A stretch of 64,000 bases of DNA from Nocardia grenadensis NBRC 108939. GTDB lineage: Bacteria > Actinomycetota > Actinomycetes > Mycobacteriales > Mycobacteriaceae. The position numbers and the translations under genes were made by a program. How positions within the stretch are numbered: position 1 is the stretch's first letter; every line of letters begins with the position of its first letter. This document shows, in pieces, positions 44,600 through 54,592 of the stretch. Below the pieces are notes generated by a model. That model did no database searches. It was not told the DNA's origin and was given only the letters and a program-made list of their open reading frames with translations. The stretch covers positions 432,171 to 496,170 of the forward strand of contig NZ_BDCJ01000006.1 of assembly GCF_001613445.1 (NCBI RefSeq), given 5' to 3'.

Positions 44600-46032
44600 T
44601 GCCGGTGGCCGAGATCGCGCTGACCGAGACACGGCTGTGGGCGTGGAGCGCGAACACCCATACCGATCTCACTCCGTCGGTCGTACCCACCGGTGACGGC
44701 CGCAGTCTGGTGGTGGGCGAACCGCTGGCTCCTCCCTCCATCGCGGTGTCGCCGGTGCAGCTGGTCACCGCCGACCGCATCGCCTACGACCCGGGTATGC
44801 CGACACCCGAGGAAGCATTGAGCGCGGTGCTCGGTCATACGCTCACCCAGCTGCGTATACCGACACCGTGTGAGCGGCTCACCGTCGTACACCCGACCGA
44901 ATGGGACCCGCATCGGCTGACCGTCCTGGAGTCCGCGGCACGTCGCCACAGCGGTCACGTGACGCTGGAGACGATCGCCGTCCGGGCGGTCGCCGCCGGG
45001 CGGCGGCTACGCGATGCGCGCACCGTGGTCCTCGAATTCGGACCGCTGTCGACCACCGCCTCCACTGTGGTTCCGGCGGAGGGCGGTCCGCGGCTCGAGT
45101 ACTGCGAGCACGAGCCGGTACTGGCCGCCGCCGAGATCGCAGCGGACGACGACGGCCGCGCCGGTTTCGACGCACTGCTCGACCGACTGTTGCACGGCTG
45201 CCGGGTGAGTTCGGTACTCGTGGTGGGCCGTACCGACGCCGGCTTCCTCGAGCGGATCGGTTCGGTGGTCGCCGAACGCTGCGGTAACGCCGAGTTGGTG
45301 GTGGTGGCCGGTACCGATCTGGTGCGGGTGCCCCGCACCGACCCCGGCGATCACCGCCCCGCCTTGCCCTCGGCCGCCGCCGAGACCGAATGGCTACAGC
45401 CCCTGCGAGAGCGGGCCGCCGCCACCCGGCCACCGCCCTCCCGGACCCCGCTCTATCTCGCGGCGGCGGCCGTACTCGTCGTCGCCGTCCTGGTAGCGGC
45501 CGGCATCGGTATCGTCCGGATTTCCGGCGGCGACTCGGCTGCCGTGGCCACCGCGCCGTCCACTATCCCGGCGCCCGACGGCGGTGACACCGACACGGCT
45601 GCCGATCCGGGCCCGGTGTCCTTCGGCGCTCTCCGTCTCACGGTCCCGGCCGGCTGGCGGATCAAGGATCCGTCCGCCGGTTCCGAGCGCCTGGAACTGG
45701 TGCCCGAGACCGGGTTGCGCGCACGTATCACCGTGACCCAGCAGCCCGTGACACCCGATGTCGGCTATGAACGGATCGCCGCCGACCTGGAGGCGCAGAT
45801 CGCCCGTCGCCCAGCGGGTTCGGTATCCGCGGTCCGTCGCGACGTGGTGTTCGCGGGCCGTCCCGGCCTGGCCTATTCCGAGCATCCGGAGGACGGATCC
45901 ACCGTTGACTGGCATGTTATCGTCGAGCACAGCATCCAGATCAGTATCGGGTGCCAATATCAGACAGGGGGGCAGGACTCGATCACACCTATCTGTGAAG
46001 ACCTCGCGAACTCGCTGGATGTCGCTCCATGA
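44599..46032 (+). CDS. Type VII secretion-associated protein, Rv3446c family
   Basis: 477 residues from an ATG that shares one base with the eccC4 stop (TAATG). Residues 1-270 look like an actin/Hsp70-type fold remnant (LTVVHPTEWDPHRLTVLESA, VVLEFGPLSTTAS). A membrane helix (YLAAAAVLVVAVLVAAGIGI) lies near 290-312, and the C-terminal 140 residues (FGALRLTVPAGWRIKDPSAG; IVEHSIQISIGCQYQTG) match the C-terminal domain that defines the family. It is encoded only in ESX-4-type loci in mycobacteria and its function is unknown. Confidence 0.8.
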   Translation: MPVAEIALTETRLWAWSANTHTDLTPSVVPTGDGRSLVVGEPLAPPSIAVSPVQLVTADRIAYDPGMPTPEEALSAVLGHTLTQLRIPTPCERLTVVHPTEWDPHRLTVLESAARRHSGHVTLETIAVRAVAAGRRLRDARTVVLEFGPLSTTASTVVPAEGGPRLEYCEHEPVLAAAEIAADDDGRAGFDALLDRLLHGCRVSSVLVVGRTDAGFLERIGSVVAERCGNAELVVVAGTDLVRVPRTDPGDHRPALPSAAAETEWLQPLRERAAATRPPPSRTPLYLAAAAVLVVAVLVAAGIGIVRISGGDSAAVATAPSTIPAPDGGDTDTAADPGPVSFGALRLTVPAGWRIKDPSAGSERLELVPETGLRARITVTQQPVTPDVGYERIAADLEAQIARRPAGSVSAVRRDVVFAGRPGLAYSEHPEDGSTVDWHVIVEHSIQISIGCQYQTGGQDSITPICEDLANSLDVAP

Positions 46033-46164
46033 CTCCGGTCGGGACGTTTTCCGAAATCCTATGGAACCGATTGGGCGGGAATCGCGTCCAATCATCATGA
46101 AGGCAAGTTCGGACCGTTTGCGGACGCAGGGGGTCCGGATCCGAACTCTTGAAAAGGAGGACCC

Positions 46165-46503
46165 ATGGCGGGCGAAGTCACTACCGATTTTGCGGCGATG
46201 GAAACAGCGGCCAAGCATGTCGAGACCGTGAACGGCGCGTTGGTCAGTGAGCTCGGGAATGTCCGCAATCTGGTTGCGGGCACACAGGGGAATTGGAAGG
46301 GCTCCGCTGCCGGCACCTTCCGGAAGGTCATGGACGACTACGACCTTCAGTCGAAGAAGCTGAACGATGTCCTGGTGGAGATCGCCGGTCTGATTCGTGA
46401 GAACGGTAAGGGCTACACGGCGACCGAGCAGGCGAACCAGGACGCTATCAATGCCGCGGGTGCGTCCGGAGATCTGGGTTCGGGCTCCAGCCTGAATATC
46501 TAG
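46165..46503 (+). CDS. esxU: WXG100 protein, EsxU-like (ESX-4)
   Basis: 112 residues. W44-K-G46 in GNWKGSAAG is the WXG turn. The second helix ends in GKGYTATEQANQ, with Y84 and E88 making the YxxxD/E export signal. A strong AAAGGAGG site lies just before the ATG. It pairs with EsxT downstream and is the signal-bearing partner recognised by EccC4. Order eccC4-Rv3446c-like-esxU-esxT equals that of M. tuberculosis. Confidence 0.88.
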   Translation: MAGEVTTDFAAMETAAKHVETVNGALVSELGNVRNLVAGTQGNWKGSAAGTFRKVMDDYDLQSKKLNDVLVEIAGLIRENGKGYTATEQANQDAINAAGASGDLGSGSSLNI

Positions 46504-46539
46504 GTCCGGCCTCCCGACTCATAGCCACAAGGAGACACA

Positions 46540-46830
46540 ATGTCAGATGCGATTTCCTATTCCGAAGCCCAGCTGATGACGCTGTCGGGGGACCTGAATA
46601 CCTCGCGGGGCCGGCTTCAGGAAACTCACGACGAGCTGCAGGGTTACGTCAACGGTCTGGTCGCCCAGTGGGGTGGTGAAGCCCAGGTTGCCTACAGCGC
46701 CAAGCAGAAGCGCTGGGACGAAGCGCATATCGCCCTGCTGGACATTATGCAGCGGCTTTCCGATATCGTCCGGGACGGTGCGATCGATATGTCCACCACC
46801 GATAAGACGAACGCTGCCCGCTGGATGTGA
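46540..46830 (+). CDS. esxT: WXG100 protein, EsxT-like (ESX-4)
   Basis: 96 residues. W44-G-G46 in VAQWGGEAQVAY is the WXG turn; the rest is two amphipathic helices. No YxxxD/E near the end, so it probably leaves as the passive half of the EsxU dimer. An AAGGAG site lies before the ATG. A terminator follows 54 bp after the stop. Confidence 0.88.
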   Translation: MSDAISYSEAQLMTLSGDLNTSRGRLQETHDELQGYVNGLVAQWGGEAQVAYSAKQKRWDEAHIALLDIMQRLSDIVRDGAIDMSTTDKTNAARWM

Positions 46831-46884
46831 ACAGCGGCACGAGAGGTTTCGGGTATGCCGGACTTCCTCGTCCCATCGTTTTCC

Positions 46885-46924
46885 GGTTGTGCCCCCAGTG
46901 GAATCGCTCGGGGCGCAACCTTTT
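46885..46924. terminator. Bidirectional terminator between esxT and the lipoprotein operon
   Basis: GGTTGTGCCCC (46885-46895) and GGGGCGCAACC (46910-46920) pair over 11 bp with one G-T, followed by TTTT at 46921-46924. A T-rich run on the other side (GTTTTCC) gives an A-run for the opposite strand. One of the few hairpins in the window with a T-run. Confidence 0.7.
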
Positions 46925-46929
46925 CCAAG

Positions 46930-48084
46930 TCAGGGCGCTTGTTCGAGCAGTTTGTACTGCGCCGACACCTTCTGATGAAGGTCCTGGATCTGGGTGCCGT
47001 TCATGATCACCGAGTAACGGCCCGCGGTGAAAAGACATTTCAACGATCCGGTCGAGTCCGGGTCTTCTACGCAGTAGGCCTGCGGCATTCCGGGAGGGCT
47101 GTCGACGGCCAGATACTCCGGCTCGAGCCGGTCGATGAAATACGCGAGTAAGCGGTCCGCCGCTCGCTCGTCACCCGCTCGATAGATTTCCGGTTCGCCG
47201 CGTACGACCAGGTCGACCCGCGCATCGTCGAATGCTCGCTTCGTGAGGTCGGGCCGCTGGAGCAGATGCAGAGCAGTATTCGCGCTCATGACCGCTTCGG
47301 CGGCTCCGTCCGGATCTGGTAGTGCATAGCTCAGTAGCCCATCTCGATCGACCGGTAGATCGGCGAGTTCCGCTTCCGGCGTCGGCTCGTAATTCCGTAG
47401 TTGCGCGAACTGCGCATCGAAAACATCGGCCGCGAGATCAGCGAGCGCGGTCTGTTCCGGGGGAATATCCACGCCGCCACCGATATAAGTCCATACGACG
47501 AATTCGTTCCGAGCGACAGCAGCCGAAACCGCACCGTGGGCGCGGGCCTGACCGAACGCATCCGTGTAGCCGGGAATCGGAATCGTACCCACAGGCGGGT
47601 ACTGGCTGTGCCACTGTCCGTCGGCGAGTGCCCTGGCTGCCTGCGCCGCCGACTCCGGTGTCGAAAACCGCATGACTGTGAGATCGACGGAACGTCCGTG
47701 GAGTTCGTCTTCCCGGCGCTGGCCTATCGTCTCCCAACCGGCGATGAATCCCGGTGCTGCGGCGGAGAAGTTATCGACGATCGGTGGCGGGTCGGCGCGG
47801 GTGAACATTCGCTGCTGATACGCGACCCGGGTGAAAACAAGCTTCGGACTGGTCTCCGTGATCAGCGGCACGTGTTCGCCCAGCCGCAATGCTTCCTGGA
47901 TGTCGATATTCGCGGAGGTTCGCAGTTCTTCCGGCGACCGCGGTGTCGTGCGGTAATTGCCGGTCTGCAACGCTGCGACGTCCACCGCGGAATCCTCGTC
48001 ACTCGCGCCGGTGCCGCAACTCGCCGCCAGTACTGTAGCCACTATGCCCGCGGCATACATCAGGCGTCTCGGCGATGTCCTCAT
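46930..48084 (-). CDS. DUF7373-type lipoprotein (third of three, after the kinase)
   Basis: 384 residues. The signal sequence ends LAASCGTG; the lipobox has Ala at -3, a weak but acceptable form. ALQTGNYRTTPRSPEE, VMRFSTPESAAQAARALADG, FVVWTYIGGG and the end IQDLHQKVSAQYKLLEQ recur in the paralogues at 49779 and 51009. These look like Nocardia DUF7373 lipoproteins, exported and anchored to the outer face of the membrane; function unknown. The start is 16 bp after the kinase stop, with a GGGGGGA site, so the two are co-expressed. Confidence 0.65.
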   Translation of the reverse strand: MRTSPRRLMYAAGIVATVLAASCGTGASDEDSAVDVAALQTGNYRTTPRSPEELRTSANIDIQEALRLGEHVPLITETSPKLVFTRVAYQQRMFTRADPPPIVDNFSAAAPGFIAGWETIGQRREDELHGRSVDLTVMRFSTPESAAQAARALADGQWHSQYPPVGTIPIPGYTDAFGQARAHGAVSAAVARNEFVVWTYIGGGVDIPPEQTALADLAADVFDAQFAQLRNYEPTPEAELADLPVDRDGLLSYALPDPDGAAEAVMSANTALHLLQRPDLTKRAFDDARVDLVVRGEPEIYRAGDERAADRLLAYFIDRLEPEYLAVDSPPGMPQAYCVEDPDSTGSLKCLFTAGRYSVIMNGTQIQDLHQKVSAQYKLLEQAP

Positions 48085-48100
48085 CGGTCCCCCCTCATGG

Positions 48101-49669
48101 TCAACCCACGACCTCGGCTATGGCAGGCACCATCTCGTCCGTCAAAGTGCCCGGTGACTGATCGGTCCACACCTGGAACGCTTGCACGGTGGATATATCG
48201 TCGACGACGACGATTTTCGCGGTCGCGTTCAGGAATGCGACGGGCAGACCGCCGAGCCCCCCGTTCCCGGCGCCGGTATCGGACCGTGTGACCACGATGA
48301 GATCCAGTCCTTCCGGCAGGGTGAAACCCGTCGGCGACAATTTGCGCGGAGATTCTTCGTTTCGATAGGGGCGGTAGGCATCGCTGTACCGAAACCCGAT
48401 GTCGCGCAGGAAGTTCGCCTGAGGGGATCCGTCCAGGGCGATCGAGAACAGGGAGTTTCCGTAATTGAAAGCGGCAACGGTCTTGCCGGAAAATTCCGGG
48501 TGTTCGGAGCGAACCCGGGCCAGGTCGGGCCCGCCGGTCGATCCAGCTCCCGTATTGGAGATGAAATAGGCCCCGACCGCCAAGGCCAGTAGCACGACGA
48601 CAGCGACGGAAGCCGATACCAGGACTCGGCGCAGCCGGCCGCCGCCGGGCTTCGAACCGGGAAACCCGGCTGCGTAGCCGCCACCGGGCTCGGTCACGAT
48701 GGTCTCCTGTCCAGGGGACAGGTTTCGACCGCCGTCGGGCGAGTAACCGGTATGTGCTGCCTGCGGGGCGGAGACCACCGGCGTGGTCGCTCCGAACCCG
48801 TCTGCGAAAGTGATGAAGCGACCATCACCGGCAAAGGCCGCCTCCGCGTCGGCGACCAGTTCACGGCAGGTGCCGTACCGGTCGCCGGAGTTCTTCGCCA
48901 GCACGCGGGCGAAAACGTGGTCGAGCGCTTGCGGTAGGTCCGGCCGGATCGCCGATATCCGAGGTGGCGGTTCGTTCAGATGCCCCATCATGACCACTGC
49001 CGGAACAGTGGAGGGGTACGGATTTCGACCGGCCAGCAGACGGTAGAAGGAGCAGCCGAGACTGTAGATATCGGAGCGGTGGTCGAGGTGATGGCCGAGT
49101 AGCTGTTCCGGTGACGCATAGGCCACTGTCGCCATGAATTTCCCGGTGGCTGTCAGATTCCGGCTGTCCTCGACCGACTTGGCAACACCGAAATCAGTGA
49201 GCAGCACCCGTTCCTCGTCATCGTCGGGCGTGTTGGAAAGCAAAAAATTCGCAGGTTTGACGTCACGATGCAACAGGCGCCTGCGGTGGGCGTAGTCGAG
49301 CCCCTTGCCCACTCCCGAAATGATGTGCAGCGCGCGAGTCGGGGTCATGACCGCCGGGCCCTTCTTGGCCTCCTCGGACGCGTCGGTGCCCGGAACGAAC
49401 TTCATCGCGATCCAGAGCCGCCCGTTCTCCTCGCCGCGGTTGTAGACCGGGACGATATTGGGATGATCCAGACCCGCGGCAAGATCACCCTCACGCTCGA
49501 ACCGAGCCCGGAACTCGGGATCACCGGACAGGCCTTCGTCGAGGATCTTGATCGCGTCCTGCCGTGGCAGGCTGGGATGCTGTCCCAGGTAGACCGCACC
49601 CATACCACCGCTACCGAGCAGCCGAGTCAGTCGATAGCCGCCGACAACGACACCGGGCGGCAACACCAT
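48101..49669 (-). CDS. Membrane Ser/Thr protein kinase with siderophore-binding-protein-like outer domain
   Basis: 522 residues from ATG 49669 with AGGAGG six bases... upstream; the open frame beyond is not coding. PknB-type kinase domain at 10-275: glycine loop LLGSGGMGAVYLG, K41 (AIKI), HRDVKPAN (D136), DFG (D159), and the SPEQL activation end. A Pro/Gly-rich juxtamembrane part, one membrane helix (about 349-370), then a 150-residue outer domain. That domain (SGKTVAAFNYGNSLFSIALD; QANFLRDIGFRY; LPEGLDLIVV; ending DEMVPAIAEVVG) resembles the C-terminal lobe of FecB/BtuF-like iron-siderophore binding proteins. PASTA repeats are absent. It sits between lipoprotein genes in one operon. Confidence 0.85.
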   Translation of the reverse strand: MVLPPGVVVGGYRLTRLLGSGGMGAVYLGQHPSLPRQDAIKILDEGLSGDPEFRARFEREGDLAAGLDHPNIVPVYNRGEENGRLWIAMKFVPGTDASEEAKKGPAVMTPTRALHIISGVGKGLDYAHRRRLLHRDVKPANFLLSNTPDDDEERVLLTDFGVAKSVEDSRNLTATGKFMATVAYASPEQLLGHHLDHRSDIYSLGCSFYRLLAGRNPYPSTVPAVVMMGHLNEPPPRISAIRPDLPQALDHVFARVLAKNSGDRYGTCRELVADAEAAFAGDGRFITFADGFGATTPVVSAPQAAHTGYSPDGGRNLSPGQETIVTEPGGGYAAGFPGSKPGGGRLRRVLVSASVAVVVLLALAVGAYFISNTGAGSTGGPDLARVRSEHPEFSGKTVAAFNYGNSLFSIALDGSPQANFLRDIGFRYSDAYRPYRNEESPRKLSPTGFTLPEGLDLIVVTRSDTGAGNGGLGGLPVAFLNATAKIVVVDDISTVQAFQVWTDQSPGTLTDEMVPAIAEVVG

Positions 49670-49778
49670 TCGTTCCTCCTCGTCCAGACGACGGCCCCCC
49701 GGGGCGTACTGTCGTCGTTTCGGCCCACGAGCCGACTGCGTCCCGGCCTGCGTCGTCTGGTAGTGGCACCGCGCCGGA

Positions 49779-50999
49779 TCATCCGGGCATCCTGCTGTTG
49801 GCGAGTACGGCGTACTGGGCGGCCGTGGCCTGGTACAACTCGGGCGCCGGGAGATCGCCGAGTCCATAGGCATCCACCACGGCCACGTAGCGCTCGTACA
49901 CGGTGACGCAGAAGAACCGGTCGGACATGGCCGGGGCGGAGGTCCGTTGGACGCACCGGGCGTCGACGAGGCCCGGTGGACCCGGGATCTCGTCGTCGTA
50001 TGCGGCCGGCCGGGACAGCGTCGCCTGCAACTCGAAGGCCTGTTCGGCAGATGCCGTGCGATACACCGTGGCGTAGTTGCGCGCGACCAGGTCGACTCCG
50101 TATCTCGTGTAGTCGGCTACCTGATCGGCGTCGTTCTCGAAGTGGATATGGGCCGCAGGGGAGTAGGCGCCGGCCAGTTCGTTGTACGCCGCGCTCGCCG
50201 CGTACTCCGGCGCCAGCGCAGTGCTCATGATGCCCTCTGGGTCGACGGGAAGGTCGAGGATATCGTCCGGCGGCGTGGGCGCCAGCTCCTTCATTGCCGC
50301 CAACTGCAGGTCTAGCAGTGTTTTCACCTGATCGGCCAGTCGGTCGGAGGGGGCGGAGATAGAGCCGGCCACGACGTACGGGCCCGAGGCGGCGAACACC
50401 TGTGCGCGATCGCGGGTCGGCGCGCTGCCGGCGTGGGCTTCTTCGTGTCCCGGTATCGGGAGCTTCTCGCGACCAGGGGCGCGCTTGTCCGTGGCCGCGT
50501 CGAACTCTGCGGCGGCCACCCGGGCGTACTCGGCGTTGCCGAACCTCAGCAGGGCGACGGTACCTTCCCGCGGCCTGCGCGGGTTGTTGTTGCCGCGCGC
50601 GGTAACGACGCCCGCGACCAGGTAGTTCTTCTTCGAGATCGGCGTGAATTCTTCCGGCAGCAGGGAGGGAGTTGTGCCGGGCAGGACCAGCTGAGTCTCG
50701 TTCAGGTAGCGAAGCTCGGGGTCCACATCGTGTGGTGAGAGCAGGTAACCGAGCATCCGCCGTGCCTCGAGCGAGTACACATCCGGGTCCGTGGTGATGT
50801 CCATTTCGAATGCCACGGGTTCGGTTGGGAACAACCCGACATCGAGTTTTCCCAGATCAACGGGTGTGGCACCGGGGGCGGCCCGGCCTGCGATCGTGGA
50901 CCCGCAGGCGGTGCTCGCCACGACCGTGGCAAGCGCCAGGAGCACCGGCAGCTTTCGCCTGCCGGGTCCGGTGGATCTGTGAGCGTCCGATATTCGCAA
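49779..50999 (-). CDS. DUF7373-type lipoprotein (second of three)
   Basis: 406 residues from TTG, preceded by GGGGGAAG; the start lies 9 bp after the stop of the upstream lipoprotein gene, so it is coupled. Signal sequence then STACGST, a loose lipobox. LGKLDVGLFPTEPVAFEMDI parallels LDVGNYPTEPAAF in the neighbour, and the end ELYQATAAQYAVLANSR parallels LHQKTSAQYALL. Same family as its two neighbours, clearly diverged. The 109-bp gap to the kinase holds no gene. Confidence 0.65.
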   Translation of the reverse strand: MRISDAHRSTGPGRRKLPVLLALATVVASTACGSTIAGRAAPGATPVDLGKLDVGLFPTEPVAFEMDITTDPDVYSLEARRMLGYLLSPHDVDPELRYLNETQLVLPGTTPSLLPEEFTPISKKNYLVAGVVTARGNNNPRRPREGTVALLRFGNAEYARVAAAEFDAATDKRAPGREKLPIPGHEEAHAGSAPTRDRAQVFAASGPYVVAGSISAPSDRLADQVKTLLDLQLAAMKELAPTPPDDILDLPVDPEGIMSTALAPEYAASAAYNELAGAYSPAAHIHFENDADQVADYTRYGVDLVARNYATVYRTASAEQAFELQATLSRPAAYDDEIPGPPGLVDARCVQRTSAPAMSDRFFCVTVYERYVAVVDAYGLGDLPAPELYQATAAQYAVLANSRMPG

Positions 51000-51008
51000 C
51001 TCTTCCCC

Positions 51009-52217
51009 CTATCCATGTAGGAGCAGGGCGTACTGCGCCGAGGTCTTCTGATGAAGATCTTGGATCTGGCCGCCCTCCACCTGCGCGAAGTATCTTCCCG
51101 TCTGGAGTACGCAGAATGCCGAGGGATTCATATGTGCGGCCACCTCCCTGCTGAAGCACGCGACATTTCCATCGATTCCCGCGGGCGATTCGATCACCCG
51201 GCTGCTCGCCGATTCGTCCGTGTCGGGCCGGAAATCCTCCCACAGCGTTCGAGCTCCCTGTGCTGTCTCGCTGCGCACGACCACTGATTCGCCCAGCGCG
51301 ATACCGGTGACCTGTCCGGAATCGAGGAACTGCAGGTCCGTTATGCCGCTCAGGGCGTACACCGCACCGCGGCCGCGGAATGCGTCGGGCGGGCCGTACA
51401 TCGCGACCATCTGCGGGCTCTTGGGAAGGGTGAGGGCCAGCACGCCGTCCGGATCCAGGGCGATCTCGTTCAGTTGTTCCGCCGGGGTGGGCTCGAACCC
51501 ACCGAGCAAGGGCAGCTGAACATCGAATACGGATTCGGTGCGTTGCACCATCACCGGTAGGTCGGCCTTTTCGGCCCGGTCGTCGTACTTGACGAAGACG
51601 ACATAGCGGTCGTGGGCGACCCAGCTTCCCAGTGATGCGTGCCCGGGTCGCCAGTGTGCCTTCGATTGCGGGTATTTCGGCAGCTGTACCGGGCGGTTGT
51701 CGATATTGAAAGTGAAGTCGTCGTGTTCCAATCCGCGCGCGACAGAGTCGGCGGTGGTCGGGTCGGGGAACATCAGAACGGCGATGCTGAGCTGTTGCGC
51801 GGTCCCCGGGTCCCCGCCGGTCGACCAGGTGTGGACCCAGCCCGTGATCAGATCCGCGGCGACTTCGTCGAAGGTGTCGTTGATGACCAGAGACTGCATA
51901 TCACGGCGATCCCGTACGACAGGTCCGCCCGTGCCCGCGACCCGGTTGACATAGCTGGAATCGATTTCGAATGGGAGGGCCACGAAATCGCCCAGTCGTT
52001 GACCTTCCCGGTATCGAGCAGCTTCGTGGTCTTTCGCGATGCCGAACGCGGCGGGTTCGGTCGGATAGTTCCCCACGTCGAGTCCCGAGAGGTCCGGTTC
52101 GGCACGGACTGCCTCACCGGCCACCACCGAACCGCAGCCGGCGAGGGTTGTCAGCAGCAGCCCGGCCGTCATCGTGGCGCAGATTCCGTGCAGCACAGCC
52201 CGTCCCGGTCGGTGCAT
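51009..52217 (-). CDS. DUF7373-type lipoprotein (first of three)
   Basis: 402 residues from ATG 52217 with a GAGGGG site; a GTG at 52238 is also in frame. The signal sequence ends TLAGCGS, a textbook lipobox. SGLDVGNYPTEPAAFGIAKD, VLMFPDPTTADSVARGL and the C-terminal IQDLHQKTSAQYALLLHG are the shared family features. First gene of the operon; TACGAT about 30 bp upstream is a possible -10 without a clear -35. Function unknown; may present a ligand to the kinase encoded downstream. Confidence 0.68.
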   Translation of the reverse strand: MHRPGRAVLHGICATMTAGLLLTTLAGCGSVVAGEAVRAEPDLSGLDVGNYPTEPAAFGIAKDHEAARYREGQRLGDFVALPFEIDSSYVNRVAGTGGPVVRDRRDMQSLVINDTFDEVAADLITGWVHTWSTGGDPGTAQQLSIAVLMFPDPTTADSVARGLEHDDFTFNIDNRPVQLPKYPQSKAHWRPGHASLGSWVAHDRYVVFVKYDDRAEKADLPVMVQRTESVFDVQLPLLGGFEPTPAEQLNEIALDPDGVLALTLPKSPQMVAMYGPPDAFRGRGAVYALSGITDLQFLDSGQVTGIALGESVVVRSETAQGARTLWEDFRPDTDESASSRVIESPAGIDGNVACFSREVAAHMNPSAFCVLQTGRYFAQVEGGQIQDLHQKTSAQYALLLHG

Positions 52218-52435
52218 TGCGGCCCCCTCACGAATCACGATCCTGCGGAATCGTACTGCACGGTGCGGTGGCTCAACGGGTTACGTTCGGACGATCGGAC
52301 CGACCTGCAGTGACAGTGCTGACGGCCGCGGTCGGGGTGGCCCGGTGTCGAGAGGACCAGGCGACCGCTGCTTCGAAGACTGTGATCTGTGCCGTTCGAT
52401 CCTTTGCGCAGAGCCCCCGGGGCTGTCCGGTCTGG

Positions 52436-53173
52436 ATGATGGATGGTGTGCGTTTCCGCAGGTTCGGCCTCGTCGCCGTTTCGTTGGTTGCTCTGGTGCT
52501 GACCGGGTGTGGGGCCGGTGAGGATCTGGTGCCCATCCCCGAGGGGATTCCGCCCGGGCCCGGCGTGCCGGTACCCGTGATCGATATCGATGCCCCCGGC
52601 CGGACCGCCGCGCAATTGAACGCGTGGGCGGCCGAGCACGCCGGTGCGCTGGATATGCCGGTGGCCGCACTCGAGGCCTACGGGTACGCGGCGGCGGTGA
52701 TGGCGCGGGCGCGGCCGGAGTGCGGGATCGGCTGGACGACGCTGGCGGGGATCGGGAGTGTGGAGAGCGATCACGGCCGGCATCGCGGGGCCGAGGTGCG
52801 GGACGACGGTCTGGTGGAGCCGTCGATCATCGGGATACCCCTGGACGGGGCGCCGGGGGTCGCGGAGATCAGGGATACCGACGACGGTGTGCTCGACGGG
52901 GACCGGGTCTTCGATCGGGCGGTCGGGCCCATGCAGTTCATCCCGGAGACCTGGCGCAGGTGGGGAGTGGACGCCAATGGGGACGGGGTCGCCGATCCGC
53001 ACAGTATCGATGACGCGGCGCTCACCGCGGCACGGTATCTGTGCGTGAGCGGCGGGACGCTGGGCACCGCCGAGGGGTGGAGCCGGGCGCTGTTCACCTA
53101 CAACAGGTCGGAGAGCTATATGAAGGTGGTTCGCGATCGGGCCGCGACCTACAGCGTCGGCCGGCGCGTCTGA
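52436..53173 (+). CDS. lpqU: LpqU-like lipoprotein, lytic transglycosylase fold
   Basis: About 245 residues from ATG 52436; the ATG at 52439 and a GTG at 52445 are alternatives, no strong ribosome site. Lipobox LVLTGCGAG. The lysozyme-like SLT fold shows the catalytic Glu in LAGIGSVESDHGRH, then DRAVGPMQFIPETWRRWG and AARYLCVSGGTLG, as in MltB-type muramidases. It cleaves peptidoglycan at the outer face of the membrane. In M. tuberculosis lpqU (Rv1022) also lies directly before eno, supporting the name. Confidence 0.82.
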   Translation: MMDGVRFRRFGLVAVSLVALVLTGCGAGEDLVPIPEGIPPGPGVPVPVIDIDAPGRTAAQLNAWAAEHAGALDMPVAALEAYGYAAAVMARARPECGIGWTTLAGIGSVESDHGRHRGAEVRDDGLVEPSIIGIPLDGAPGVAEIRDTDDGVLDGDRVFDRAVGPMQFIPETWRRWGVDANGDGVADPHSIDDAALTAARYLCVSGGTLGTAEGWSRALFTYNRSESYMKVVRDRAATYSVGRRV

Positions 53174-53240
53174 GGTGGCGCCGGAACTGCGGCGGGCGCT
53201 GCGGGGCGGCGGATGGACTGGCCGTAACCGGGCCTATTAG

Positions 53241-54587
<1,347 letters not shown>

Positions 54588-54592
54588 GGTAG

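Noticed and set aside
42083..44632. 849-residue minus-strand open frame opposite eccC4
   Set aside because: Antisense to a highly conserved ATPase, no start signal, compositionally like a shadow frame.
49670..49873. N-terminal extension of the kinase frame into the lipoprotein gene
   Set aside because: A perfect AGGAGG precedes the internal ATG at 49669, and the extension would overlap the neighbouring gene and lacks kinase features.
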